Assembly: GCF_932526225.1 (NCBI RefSeq)
Contig: NC_064047.1
Coordinates: 14,729,121-14,793,120, forward strand
Direction: 5' to 3'
DNA: 64,000 bases
Source: Nematostella vectensis
Taxonomy: Eukaryota > Cnidaria > Anthozoa > Actiniaria > Edwardsiidae
Part shown: positions 50,602 through 62,600 of the stretch, one piece after another
Position numbering within the stretch: the stretch's first letter is position 1
How the letters are laid out: each line of letters begins with the position of its first letter
Position numbers and translations under genes: made by a program
The notes under the pieces: model-generated
Databases searched by the model: none
Told to the model about the DNA's origin: nothing
What the model saw: only the letters and a program-made list of their open reading frames with translations

Positions 50602-53600
50602 TTACTTCCTAGGGTAGATAACTTCAGTAATTGGGACAATCTCCTTGATTTCCCTCATTGGCTTGGTAGTAGGGGCTACCGTGGAGGCCACTAAAATGAA
50701 AGCATCAGCCTTCCCCTCGGAACGTCGCGGGATGGTTTCGGGATCGGCGGGACGGGTAGAGGGGTAGTGACGTTTGATCCTTACTCCTCTCCCTCTGATG
50801 TAGCTGATTACAGTAGCCCACATCATACCGACAATGAGGCAAAAGTTAAGCTGATGTGCGACGGGAATGAACGAGAAGTTAACAATCTGAAAGGATATTA
50901 GCAAATGAGACTAATATATTTAAGTTAGACTACCAACGGAACTAGGATATATTTAAGTTAGACTACGAAGCTTGCAAGGATATATTCAAGTTAGACTACC
51001 AAGGGTGCTATGGTATATTAAAGTAAGACTACCAAATGTGATAGGATATATTCAAGTTATACTCCAAGGGCATACTTTACAAAACTGTCTGGGTGCCCAT
51101 ACTAGCGTACATGTATATAGAACATGTAGGCACTACTCTATACAATCGTACCATCATGGGAGCCCATATCATCCAGTTAGCTTTCAAGGACCGCCAGTAA
51201 AGAGCCTTGAATCTCTCGATACACTCAGATGGTGATAACCCTTCCATGAAACCCATGCTGGGAAAAACAAGATGCATCTAATTTAAAAAAATATGTTGAA
51301 AAAGCAATGTAGATATTTTATTAGACGAAAGCCATGGTGAAAAAGCAACAGGTATTTTATTAGATGACAGTCATGCTGAAAAAGCAACATACATTTTATT
51401 AGATGACAGTCATGCTGAAAAAGCAACATACATTTTATTAGATGACAGTCATGCTGAAAAAGCAACATACATTTTATTAGGTGACAGTCATGGTGAAAAA
51501 GCAACATACATTTTATTAGATGACAGTCATGCTGAAAAAGCAACATACATTTTATTAGGTGACAGTCATGCTGAAAAAGCAACATACATTTTATTAGGTG
51601 ACAGTCATGCTGAAAAAGCAACATACATTTTATTAGGTGACAGTCATGGTGAAAAAGCAACATACATTTTATTAGATGACAGTCATGCTGAAAAAGCAAC
51701 ATACATTTTATTAGGTGACAGTCATGGTGAAAAAGCAACATACATTTTATTAGATGACAGTCATGCTGAAAAAGCAACATACATTTTATTAGATGAGCGT
51801 CATGCTGAAAAAGCAACATACATTTTATTAGGTGACAGTCATGGTGAAAAAGCAACATACATTTTATTAGGTGACAGTCATGGTGAAAAAGCAACATACA
51901 TTTTATTAGGTGACAGTCATGGTGAAAAAGCAACATACATTTTATTAGATGACAGTCATGGTGAAAAAACAGCATACATTTTATTAGATGACAGTCATGG
52001 TGAAAAAGCAACATACATTTTATTAGATGACAGTCATGCTGAAAAAGCAACATACATTTTATTAGGTGACAGTCATGGTGAAAAAGCAACATACATTTTA
52101 TTAGGTGACAGTCATGCTGAAAAAGCAACATACATTTTATTAGGTGACAGTCATGCTGAAAAAGCAACATACATTTTATTAGGTGACAGTCATGGTGAAA
52201 AAGCAACATACATTTTATTAGATGACAGTCATGGTGAAAAAGCAACATACATTTTATTAGATGACAGTCATGGTGAAAAAGCAACATACATTTTATTAGA
52301 TGACAGTCATGGTGAAAAAGCAACATACATTTTATTAGATGACAGTCATGGTGAAAAAGCAACATACATTTTATTAGATGACAGTCATGCTGAAAAAGCA
52401 GCATACATTTTATTAGATGACAGTCATGGTGAAAAAGCAACATACATTTTATTAGATGACAGTCATGGTGAAAAAGCAGCATACATTTTATTAGATGACA
52501 GTCATGGTGAAAAAGCAACATACATTTTATTAGATGACAGTCATGGTGAAAAAGCAGCATACATTTTATTAGATGACAGTCATGGTGAAAAAGCAACATA
52601 CATTTTATTAGATGACAGTCATGCTGAAAAAGCAACATACATTTTATTAGATGACAGTCATGGTGAAAAAGCAACATACATTTTATTAGATGACAGTCAT
52701 GGTGAAAAAGCAACATACATTTTATTAGGTGACAGTCATGCTGAAAAAGCAACATACATTTTATTAGATGACAGTCATGCTGAAAAAGCAACATACATTT
52801 TATTAGGTGACAGTCATGCTGAAAAAGCAACATACATTTTATTAGGTGACAGTCATGGTGAAAAAGCAACATACATTTTATTAGGTGACAGTCATGCTGA
52901 AAAAGCAACATACATTTTATTAGGTGACAGTCATGGTGAAAAAGCAACATACATTTTATTAGGTGACAGTCATGCTTAAAAAGGCAACATACATTTTATT
53001 AGGTGACAGTCATGCTGAAAAAGCAACATACATTTTATTAGGTGACAGTCATGCTGAAAAAGCAACATACATTTTATTAGGTGACAGTCATGGTGAAAAA
53101 GCAACATACATTTTATTAGATGACAGTCATGGTGAAAAAGCAACATACATTTTATTAGATGACAGTCATGCTGAAAAAGCAGCATACATTTTATTAGATG
53201 ACAGTCATGGTGAAAAAGCAACATACATTTTATTAGATGACAGTCATGCTGAAAAAGCAGCATACATTTTATTAGATGACAGTCATGGTGAAAAAGCAAC
53301 ATACATTTTATTAGGTGACAGTCATGGTGAAAAAGCAACATACATTTTATTAGATGACAGTCATGGTGAAAAAGCAACATACATTTTATTAGATGACCGT
53401 CATGCTGAAAAAGCAACATACATTTTATTAGATGACAGTCATGGTGAAAAAGCAACATACATTTTATTAGATGACAGTCATGGTGAAAAAGCAACATACA
53501 TTTTATTAGATGACAGTCATGCTGAAAAAGCAACATACATTTTATTAGATGACAGTCATGGTGAAAAAGCAACATACATTTTATTAGGTGACAGTCATGG

Positions 53601-56600
53601 TGAAAAAACAGCATACATTTTATTAGGTGACAGTCATGCTGAAAAAGCAACATACATTTTATTAGGTGACAGTCATGCTGAAAAAGCAACATACATTTTA
53701 TTAGATGACAGTCATGCTGAAAAAGCAACATACATTTTATTAGGTGACAGTCATGCTGAAAAAGCAACATACATTTTATTAGGTGACAGTCATGGTGAAA
53801 AAGCAACATACATTTTATTAGGTGACAGTCATGCTGAAAAAGCAACATACATTTTATTAGGTGACAGTCATGGTGAAAAAGCAACATACATTTTATTAGG
53901 TGACAGTCATGCTGAAAAAGCAACATACATTTTATTAGGTGACAGTCATGCTGAAAAAGCAACATACAATTTATAAGATGACAGTCATGGTGAAAAAGCA
54001 ACATACATTTTATTAGATGACAGTCATGCTGAAAAAGCAACATACATTTTATTAGATGACAGTCATGGTGAAAAAGCAACATACATTTTATTAGGTGACA
54101 GTCATGGTGAAAAAACAGCATACATTTTATTAGGTGACAGTCATGCTGAAAAAGCAACATACATTTTATTAGGTGACAGTCATGCTGAAAAAGCAACATA
54201 CATTTTATTAGATGACAGTCATGCTGAAAAAGCAGCATACATTTTATTAGATGACAGTCATGGTGAAAAAGCAACATACATTTTATTAGATGACAGTCAT
54301 GGTGAAAAAGCAACATACATTTTATTAGATGACAGTCATGGTGAAAAAGCAACATACATTTTATTAGGTGACAGTCATGGTGAAAAAGCAACATACATTT
54401 TATTAGATGACAGTCATGGTGAAAAAGCAACATACATTTTATTAGATGACAGTCATGGTGAAAAAGCAACATACATTTTATTAGATGACAGTCATGCTGA
54501 AAAAGCAGCATACATTTTATTAGATGACAGTCATGGTGAAAAAGCAACATACATTTTATTAGATGACAGTCATGCTGAAAAAGCAGCATACATTTTATTA
54601 GATGACAGTCATGGTGAAAAAGCAACATACATTTTATTAGGTGACAGTCATGGTGAAAAAGCAACATACATTTTATTAGATGACAGTCATGGTGAAAAAG
54701 CAACATACATTTTATTAGATGACAGTCATGCTGAAAAAGCAGCATACATTTTATTAGATGACAGTCATGGTGAAAAAGCAACATACATTTTATTAGGTGA
54801 CAGTCATGGTGAAAAAACAGCATACATTTTATTAGGTGACAGTCATGGTGAAAAAGCAACAGGTATTTTATTAGATGACAGTCAAGCTGAAAAAGCAACA
54901 TACATTTTATTAGGTGACAGTCATGGTGAAAAAGCAACATACATTTTATTAGATGACAGTCATGGTGAAAAAGCAACATACATTTTATTAGATGACAGTC
55001 ATGGTGAAAAAGCAACATACATTTTATTAGATGACAGTCATGGTGAAAAAGCAGCATACATTTTATTAGATGACAGTCATGGTGAAAAAGCAACATACAT
55101 TTTATTAGATGACAGTCATGCTGAAAAAGCAGCATACATTTTATTAGATGACAGTCATGGTGAAAAAGCAACATACATTTTATTAGGTGACAGTCATGGT
55201 GAAAAAGCAACATACATTTTATTAGATGACAGTCATGGTGAAAAAGCAACATACATTTTATTAGATGACAGTCATGGTGAAAAAGCAACATACATTTTAT
55301 TAGATGACAGTCATGGTGAAAAAGCAACATACATTTTATTAGATGACAGTCATGCTGAAAAAGCAGCATACATTTTATTAGATGACAGTCATGGTGAAAA
55401 AGCAACATACATTTTATTAGGTGACAGTCATGGTGAAAAAACAGCATACATTTTATTAGGTGACAGTCATGGTGAAAAAGCAACAGGTATTTTATTAGAT
55501 GACAGTCAAGCTGAAAAAGCAACATACATTTTATTAGATGACAGTCATGGTGAAAAAGCAACAGGTATTTTATAGATGACAGTCATGGTGAAAAAGCATT
55601 TTATTAGATGATAGCCTGAGTGGAAAAACAACAGGCATTTTATCAGATGATAGCCTCAGGCCTAGTTTCAAGGCTGCATTAACGTCGCGCCTTTAGTCGA
55701 CGTAAATATTAAGCGGTGGTTTTAGATGCCGTAAATTAAATTTAGGCGTAGGTAGTTCTAGCGGTACAGGTTTATACTTCATGTAGCCATCAATATAGTG
55801 TGTCCTAGATACTAACCCTAACCCTAACCATGTTGATAGCTACATGAATGCTTTATCTAGTAGAAAAGCAGGCGGGCAAATTGGCAAAAACAAAATCAGT
55901 GTTCCGTGCGCTTGAATATTTAAGAAGCCAGTTCAAAGTTTAAGAAATGCCGCGAGGGACTGGGCTCTTTCGGACCAAAAAAACGATTTTACAAGAGAGT
56001 TTGTATTGCGGTCTTGGAAAAAAATCCTGTTATCATTTCTTGCCACACGTGAAGACTTTATTGCACTTCGTAGAGGGGGCAATTTATAATGAATTAGGCG
56101 CATACGCGCAAAAGGCATTTTTTCGGAGCGATTTTCTCAGTACCTTGAGTCATTCCTTTTTCTCAAATACTCGAGAAATACTGTAAAAGTTTATCGGTAA
56201 ACTCGGAATCGGAGTATAAAATGCATCGGTAGAAGTGCCGTTTCAATTTCATGCCGTTTCAATTTTTAATTTTCGTGGACGAACATCATTTTGTTTTTAC
56301 GTTAATGTTGTTGCGTGTTTTTAAAGGAATGGTCCATTCTTAGCGTGCGTATATCCAGTTCTGGAAGCACGCGCATAGTTTAGAGAGCACGATGGTAGCG
56401 TAAGAGTCGCACGAGGCGCAGCCGAGTTACGGGTAACCTACTATTACTGTGTAGAAAATGGAAAGAACAGTCTTTAAAAAGTTTCTACAACAATTTTTCC
56501 AAACCAAGATTGCTACAGCTTTTACGGGGTTACACTTGCAGTTCGATTTCAGTGATCACTTTTTTCCATCACAACATGCACATTTTGGATTGTGCAGTTA

Positions 56601-59600
56601 CTGAACAAGGATCCAAATGGCATTCCTTGGCTCTTGGTAACATCAACGACCACATTATTCTGCTGCACAGCCGTCGAAAGACTAACTGCTGCTTGTTGAG
56701 GATTCATCGGGACTACGGACTGTCCTGAGGTCAAACTGCGTGAAATAACATCGGAGCAAAGGTGAAGCTGCTCTGTGAACGGCCGTGTGTTGTAGTCCGC
56801 CAAGCTTGGCTCGTTTTTATGACCAGAAATGGCCATAATATGGCGGTTTGACGTGAGAGGTTTGCTTCACGGCTTATCTCTTTCATCATACCGTCCAGTT
56901 TGTTTACTCCGACAGGCTTGTTGTCAAACCACACGTCGTCGGGACACCAGCATTCCTTTGGAAACTGGAAAAATGTTTCACATTTGAGATTCAGTTTCGA
57001 AATATACAATTGATAAGCTTTGAAGCCATCATATGGGTGGTCTGTCTCGTACATTCGGGCTTGTTTCTCTAAACTCGCGGTGTCGTTCAATCCTCCAGGA
57101 TGGTTCTTTGTCGCTTAGTTACGTAGTTACATAATTACGTAGCGCCGGCCGCTTGCATCTTGTTCAAACAGGAAGCTTGTTTTTTTTTTCAACGCTCGCT
57201 GACCCTCTCTACCTCTTCTACAAAAGTGCAGGGCCACGTGGAACCACACATTTCTTAGGAGACTGGATGGGGTATCCGGAGAAAGTTTTGAGCTTTTTTA
57301 GGTCTTCATCCTCGATGGCGGGTTTGTGCTTGGTGTTCTCAAGGCCATTTCTCTTCATCTGTAAAAGCTGAGTATCCAGCATCTCGTTGACAAGGGTGGC
57401 TGGTTGAGATGGCGTTCAATGGCATGCCGAAAGCCGACTAGTGTCTTCTTACTGTACATTTCTCCGTTTAATAAATCCACAAAGTTCGCAAAACTGTTTC
57501 ATTGGTATTGTTGTTGTTGTTACTGTTACTATTTAGTAATTTTACCGTAATTCTTAACAATTATCCTTTCAAATTGCACAATTCTTAATGTTTTAATTCA
57601 AATATATAGCACCGTACCTTTAAGCGTGGAGACACACCAGTTTGTTGTCTTTTTTGTCTCTTCTGTTTTTCCGACAAAATGCTTTCTAGTTCCTTTTCCG
57701 ACAGATTTGCAAATCGGCGACTTTCGCTCTCTAAAAACATTGCCATTGGTACAACATTTTCCCTTTCTTCACGGGAAAAACACGGGAAATCTGCGTCCTC
57801 ATTCATCATATGTAGAAAGATCCAGCTCAAAAAAGAAGTATAAAGGTTGTAGAGTTACCGAAAAATCGCTACCAGTATTTATCTGGTGAACTTTTTGTTG
57901 TCAGCAATGATTTTTTTTCTTTTATGGTATTTCTCTATGGTATATCCTTTTCTTGTTCATAGAAAATTAGCCAATCAGAGCGAGTGTTAGAATGTAGCTA
58001 TGTTATAACATCGGTGTTTTGCGAGCGGAAGTCGACCAAATTAGCTCACTGAGCTAAGTAAATCTATCCGTAAATTTTTTTTATCGTATTCATAACAAAA
58101 CGCGGTCGAAGGCTAAAACAACAAGTGTGCAACACATGAATGTGGTTGGTTTTCCCATATCTTGTAAAACGGCTTTGTTGGAAGGATTTTTCTCTAAGAC
58201 CGCCATACAAACTCTTCTGCAAAATCGCTCCTTTGGTCCAATTCGATCGATTCGACCCAGTCTCCCCGCGTCTATTCTTAAACTCTGAATTGGCTTATTG
58301 CGAGCTTATCGAGACGTAGGTTTTTTGTACTTGGCCATTTGACTTTGAAAAAAGAATAATAAAAAATACAATGGTCGATATGACGTGAAGCGCACGGGCG
58401 AAAGGTTTTAGCTAAAACCAAAAACTTTATTTGAAACCGCTGCATAATCCTTCGCGTGACTTTATAATTCAATTAAATATTTGCTACGGCGGAACCCAAT
58501 GCAGCGTTTCAAACCAATGCCGTCTTATAGCTGTATTATGCCTGTTCAGCTACATTTGCATTCATTATAATAACTTATGTATTTTATACGGCGCATGGGT
58601 AATACAGTGTCTAAAACCAATTGTATTATGCGGCTGGACCAGGCGCATTATCTCGCAGACCCGTATTATTTAATTCGACCGGTCGTCTCGCAGACCCGTA
58701 TTATTTAATTCGACCGGTCGTCTCGCAGACCCGTATTATTTAATTCGACCGGTCGTCTCGCAGACCCGTATTATTTAATTCGACCGGTCGTCTCGCAGAC
58801 CCGTATTATTTAATTCGACCGGTCGTCTCGCAGACCCGTATTATTTAATTCGACCGGTCGTCTCGCAGACCCGTATTATTTAATTCGATCGGTCGTCTCT
58901 CAGACCCGTATTATTTAATTCGACCGGTCGTCTCGCAGACCCGTATTATTTAATTCGACCGGTCGTCTCGCAGACCCGTATTATTTAATTCGACCGGTCG
59001 TCTCGCAGACCCGTATTATTTAATTCGACCGGTCGTCTCGCAGACCCGTATTATTTAATTCGACCGGTCGTTTACATTTTATTTTAGACGCCAAATTAAT
59101 CATGTAGAAAATTGTTAACATTTCATACGGCTCAATTTTATGCGACGTTAATGCGGCCTTTAAACTAGGCCTTAGTGGGAAAGCAATAGGCATTTTATTT
59201 TAGATGAAATCCATGGCTGAAAGGCAAATATAAGGCAATAAAGATGCCAAAGGTAAAAAAATGGGATTTATTAAGCGAATTCAAAGGCCTGTGATATAGA
59301 TTTTAACTGTACTCTGCCAAATCACGAATTGAATGTAAGATATTGTGGTCTAGCAAGGATGTTTGGACTAAAAAAAATGCTTTTTTCTGTTTGCTATTGT
59401 AAAAATAATGTTTTTGTTTATTTCTGCATATTATTGAGTCTGCATTTTCATTGAAGCTAAAAACATATTTTACGATGTTTAAGATGTTACAGTGAGGACA
59501 CAGAAAGCGGGCCATGCTGGACAACAAAGTTCCAGCCAATCAGGTTAGGGTGTTCCCAGGCACAATCGACAGATAAAAATAGAAAAGAAAACATTCTGAG

Positions 59601-62600
59601 AGAAACTACTTTCAATATACACGCTATGCTATGAATTATCCGGCAACTAAGGTATATTTCTGTGTAATGTGTATGAAAAATAGAGAAAAGTTTAAAGCAA
59701 TCTTGCCCAAAAGGGATGTCTGATAAGGCCCGCACGGGCCCTACGGTCGACTACACGTACCAGGTCAAATAACGTCCGGCGTTTTTCATTGGCTGAACTT
59801 TTTCTTCAAAATGTTCATGGTGTTCAAGCCAAATCTGATTGGTCAAAGTTGTTCAGCATGGCCCGCTTTCTGTGGCCTCACTGTAATCCGTCCCTATTAA
59901 AGCTTAATATTAATAATCTTGTCGCTAATTCACAGGTTAAACAGGGCTTCTGGAATTAGGCGCTTTGCGGAAGCGCGTAATTTGGCTTTCTCCGCGTAAT
60001 CCGCGTAATCCCGCGTAATTTGGCTAAGTCCACAGCTGATGTGTTCTTTTAGGGTTTTTACCTCTATTTCTCTTAAAAAAAGACAGATATTCTTCGTAAG
60101 AGTGCGATATTTCGAACTTAATTTCGAAAACAAATAAAATGACTAGGCGTTCTTTGCTAAACCGCGAAGGCCTAGGACTAATAATAAAATACCTTTTTTA
60201 ATTTGCTGGTGGCTAGGAGCCAATGTAAACTCGCCTAAGATATATTCGCGCAAAAAATAAACCTTTTCAAGTTATTTCGTGCTTTCCTTCGGTACAAAAT
60301 GTAGTTTGGGCGTAACAGTTGATATTCCGTGTAATTTAGCGCGTAATTCGGTAAAGAATCCCGCAAAATTTTGATTTTTAAAGAAAAATGTATTGCAAAA
60401 TCCCGCGTAATTTAGCGCGTAATGATTGATTTTCCGCGTAATTTAGCAAATAATCCCGCGTTATTTTGAGTTTTTTTTCGCGTAATTCCAGAAGCCCTTG
60501 TTAAACAATGTTATGCTTATCAGTATATAAATAATCTAAACATTATATCACATTTCCAGCCTTCAAAAGACATAATAGAAACACTGTCATGCCCCACAAA
60601 ACAACAGTTTAGAGAAAGGTTTGTCGTAGACAATGAGTTGAAGTGGATCAACCTCTTTAAATTGGAGATAAAACAGGGGTTTAGACAAACTATAAATAAA
60701 ACACTTTGGTTTCTCATGTTGACTTTTGTTTAACAGGAAATCAATGTTCTTCAGACATATTAACAGGGCATTATTAAAAAGATTCAATAAAAATTAGGAG
60801 TAGGGAGGTTAAATATATATCTCATTTCTCATAAACAATCAACCTAGTTTGTGCCCTTTTGACTTATGGGTCTTTCTATGGCCTCTATGGCCACTTCAGT
60901 AAGAATTTGGCTTGAGTGTTATTAGCGGAGCTCCCACTCGAAACGCCGCGTGAGCTAAGCCCCATACATAAAGTGGTATTCAAAACAAATATGGTAACAA
61001 ATATTGGTAACCCATCGACTCGAGTTTTAGTGACGCGCTGTTTTCGCCCGTCCCAAAAGAGCATCGTATGAACGTCATCGATGACGTCACTAAAAATATG
61101 CTGACGTCATCAAAATAAAAGATATTTATATTTCACGAAGGAAACACCATATGGCAACCAAACTCGGTAGGTGTCATGAAGGTGTCAAGGGGGGGTGCAC
61201 CAATATAGTCACGTGACTTAATCATCATCATCATCATCTATATTGTGACTTAATCAATGACGTCATTAGAAGCAAAAATATGCTGACTTCATCAAAATAA
61301 AAAAACATATATATTCCATTAAAGATACATCGTATGACAACCAAACTCGGTAGGTGTCATGTTTGTTTCAAGTGGGGTGCAATGAGATGGTCATGTGACG
61401 TCATCGATGCGGTCGTCAAAAACAAACATATAATAATACTTAATATTTCTTAAACTACTCAGCAAAAATAAGCAGAGATTTGGTCGTTTGGAGCTCCGCT
61501 TTTAGGCAATGCCTAAATCTTACCTTAAATGGTAGATAGCAACAATAGAAGGTGCCCAATAGACAAACTGGTCGAAATAAACTTTGACAAATGGTACCAA
61601 GAGTGTCCGGACAGCCAACTAAAAAGACATAGATTCAAGATTGTTGCTTTCATAACTTGCTCGGTTATTTTTTTCTCATTAAGTAGGGGTGTGGGGTGGG
61701 GGGTGGGGTAGGGTGTAAGGCCTCCGATACTATCACAGTAATTACTAGTGATTACTACTCTCACCTTTTCCACAACCAGCCAGTTTAGGAAATTAAAATG
61801 AAGGTGCGCTAATGGTGCAACAATAAATGTCCCATAAATTGCAGCTCGTAACATACGCTGAAAAAAAATGAAGCAACAATGAACTGTGTGTGGTTATTGT
61901 ACATTTGGGGTTAGTGCGTATGTGAGGAGGTGGAAGGGGCGGGAGGAAGGAGTGGGGTAGTTTCTCTATGTGAATGAAAATGTCACCTTCACACATCCAA
62001 CTTCCTTGCCTAATAATAATAGCCATTACACCCCCAGGCCTTCCCTCAACACACACAAATGTAATATCTAGAATTATTTTTTTCATATTCTTTTACATCT
62101 GTTATGAATTCCATATTTGTACCAAGGAAAATGATAGTTAAAGACAGAGCAGCGAGGAGTAGCAGCTAGGTAGGACATGATCACTAGTTCACATCAGGCA
62201 GCACTGATAAGCAATCCATGGATGGGTTTCAACATGTAAGTAAAACGTTATCAAAATCAAATCAAGGTTAAAGCCTGTACTACTCTTGTTCATGAGCCTA
62301 CCACCATTACATGTCTTTCGAAGATCCTGATATTAACATTTATTACTGGGATACCTGTGGCAGCCCAGTCATAAAATGCAACTGGTTTTTTTTTCTGTCG
62401 TCTCGCGATTTGCACAATGCCATTCCCAAGAACCCTTGCGCCATAGGCAATACTTCTTATTTTAGTGTACTCATTGCGACCTTACTGAAGCCTTTTTCTT
62501 ACACGAAGTATCTAGCCTACTGTCCTACATCATCGCAATGCCTAGTTACCAGAATCCTTCTGCATTATTTAAAACTGTTTCATGACCGCAATCTTGAATT

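Larger units (their letters stand above)
55658..59172. mobile_element. 3.5-kb element with 31-bp terminal inverted repeats
   Basis: The ends 55658-55688 (AGGCCTAGTTTCAAGGC...) and 59142-59172 are inverted copies matching at 29 of 31 positions. The flanks show it is an insertion: the left flank ends GATGATAGCCTC and the right flank begins TAGTGGGAAAGCAATAGGCA, which together make up one interrupted unit of the degenerate 39-bp array. Inside are a decayed recombinase-like gene (minus strand), a 35-bp satellite next to the right end, a short run of three CCCTAA-type telomere-like words near 55816, and otherwise unrecognised DNA. The superfamily is unknown; Cryptons normally lack inverted ends, so the recombinase remnant may be nested or captured. 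Confidence 0.75.

Noticed and set aside
51283-55561. 555- and 861-codon minus frames and a 337-codon plus frame
   Set aside because: Artefacts of the 39-bp (13-codon) period inside an intron; retained only as a low-interest hypothesis.
55813-55830. Telomere-like CCCTAA repeats
   Set aside because: Only about three words, inside a transposon-like insertion; not a telomere or a convincing interstitial telomeric site.
58190-58260. LDQ... minus-strand segment as the missing MPV17-family exon
   Set aside because: Lacks the DQxxxxP pattern; the correct exon (VYFDQFVYWAP) is at 61524-61618 with matching phases.
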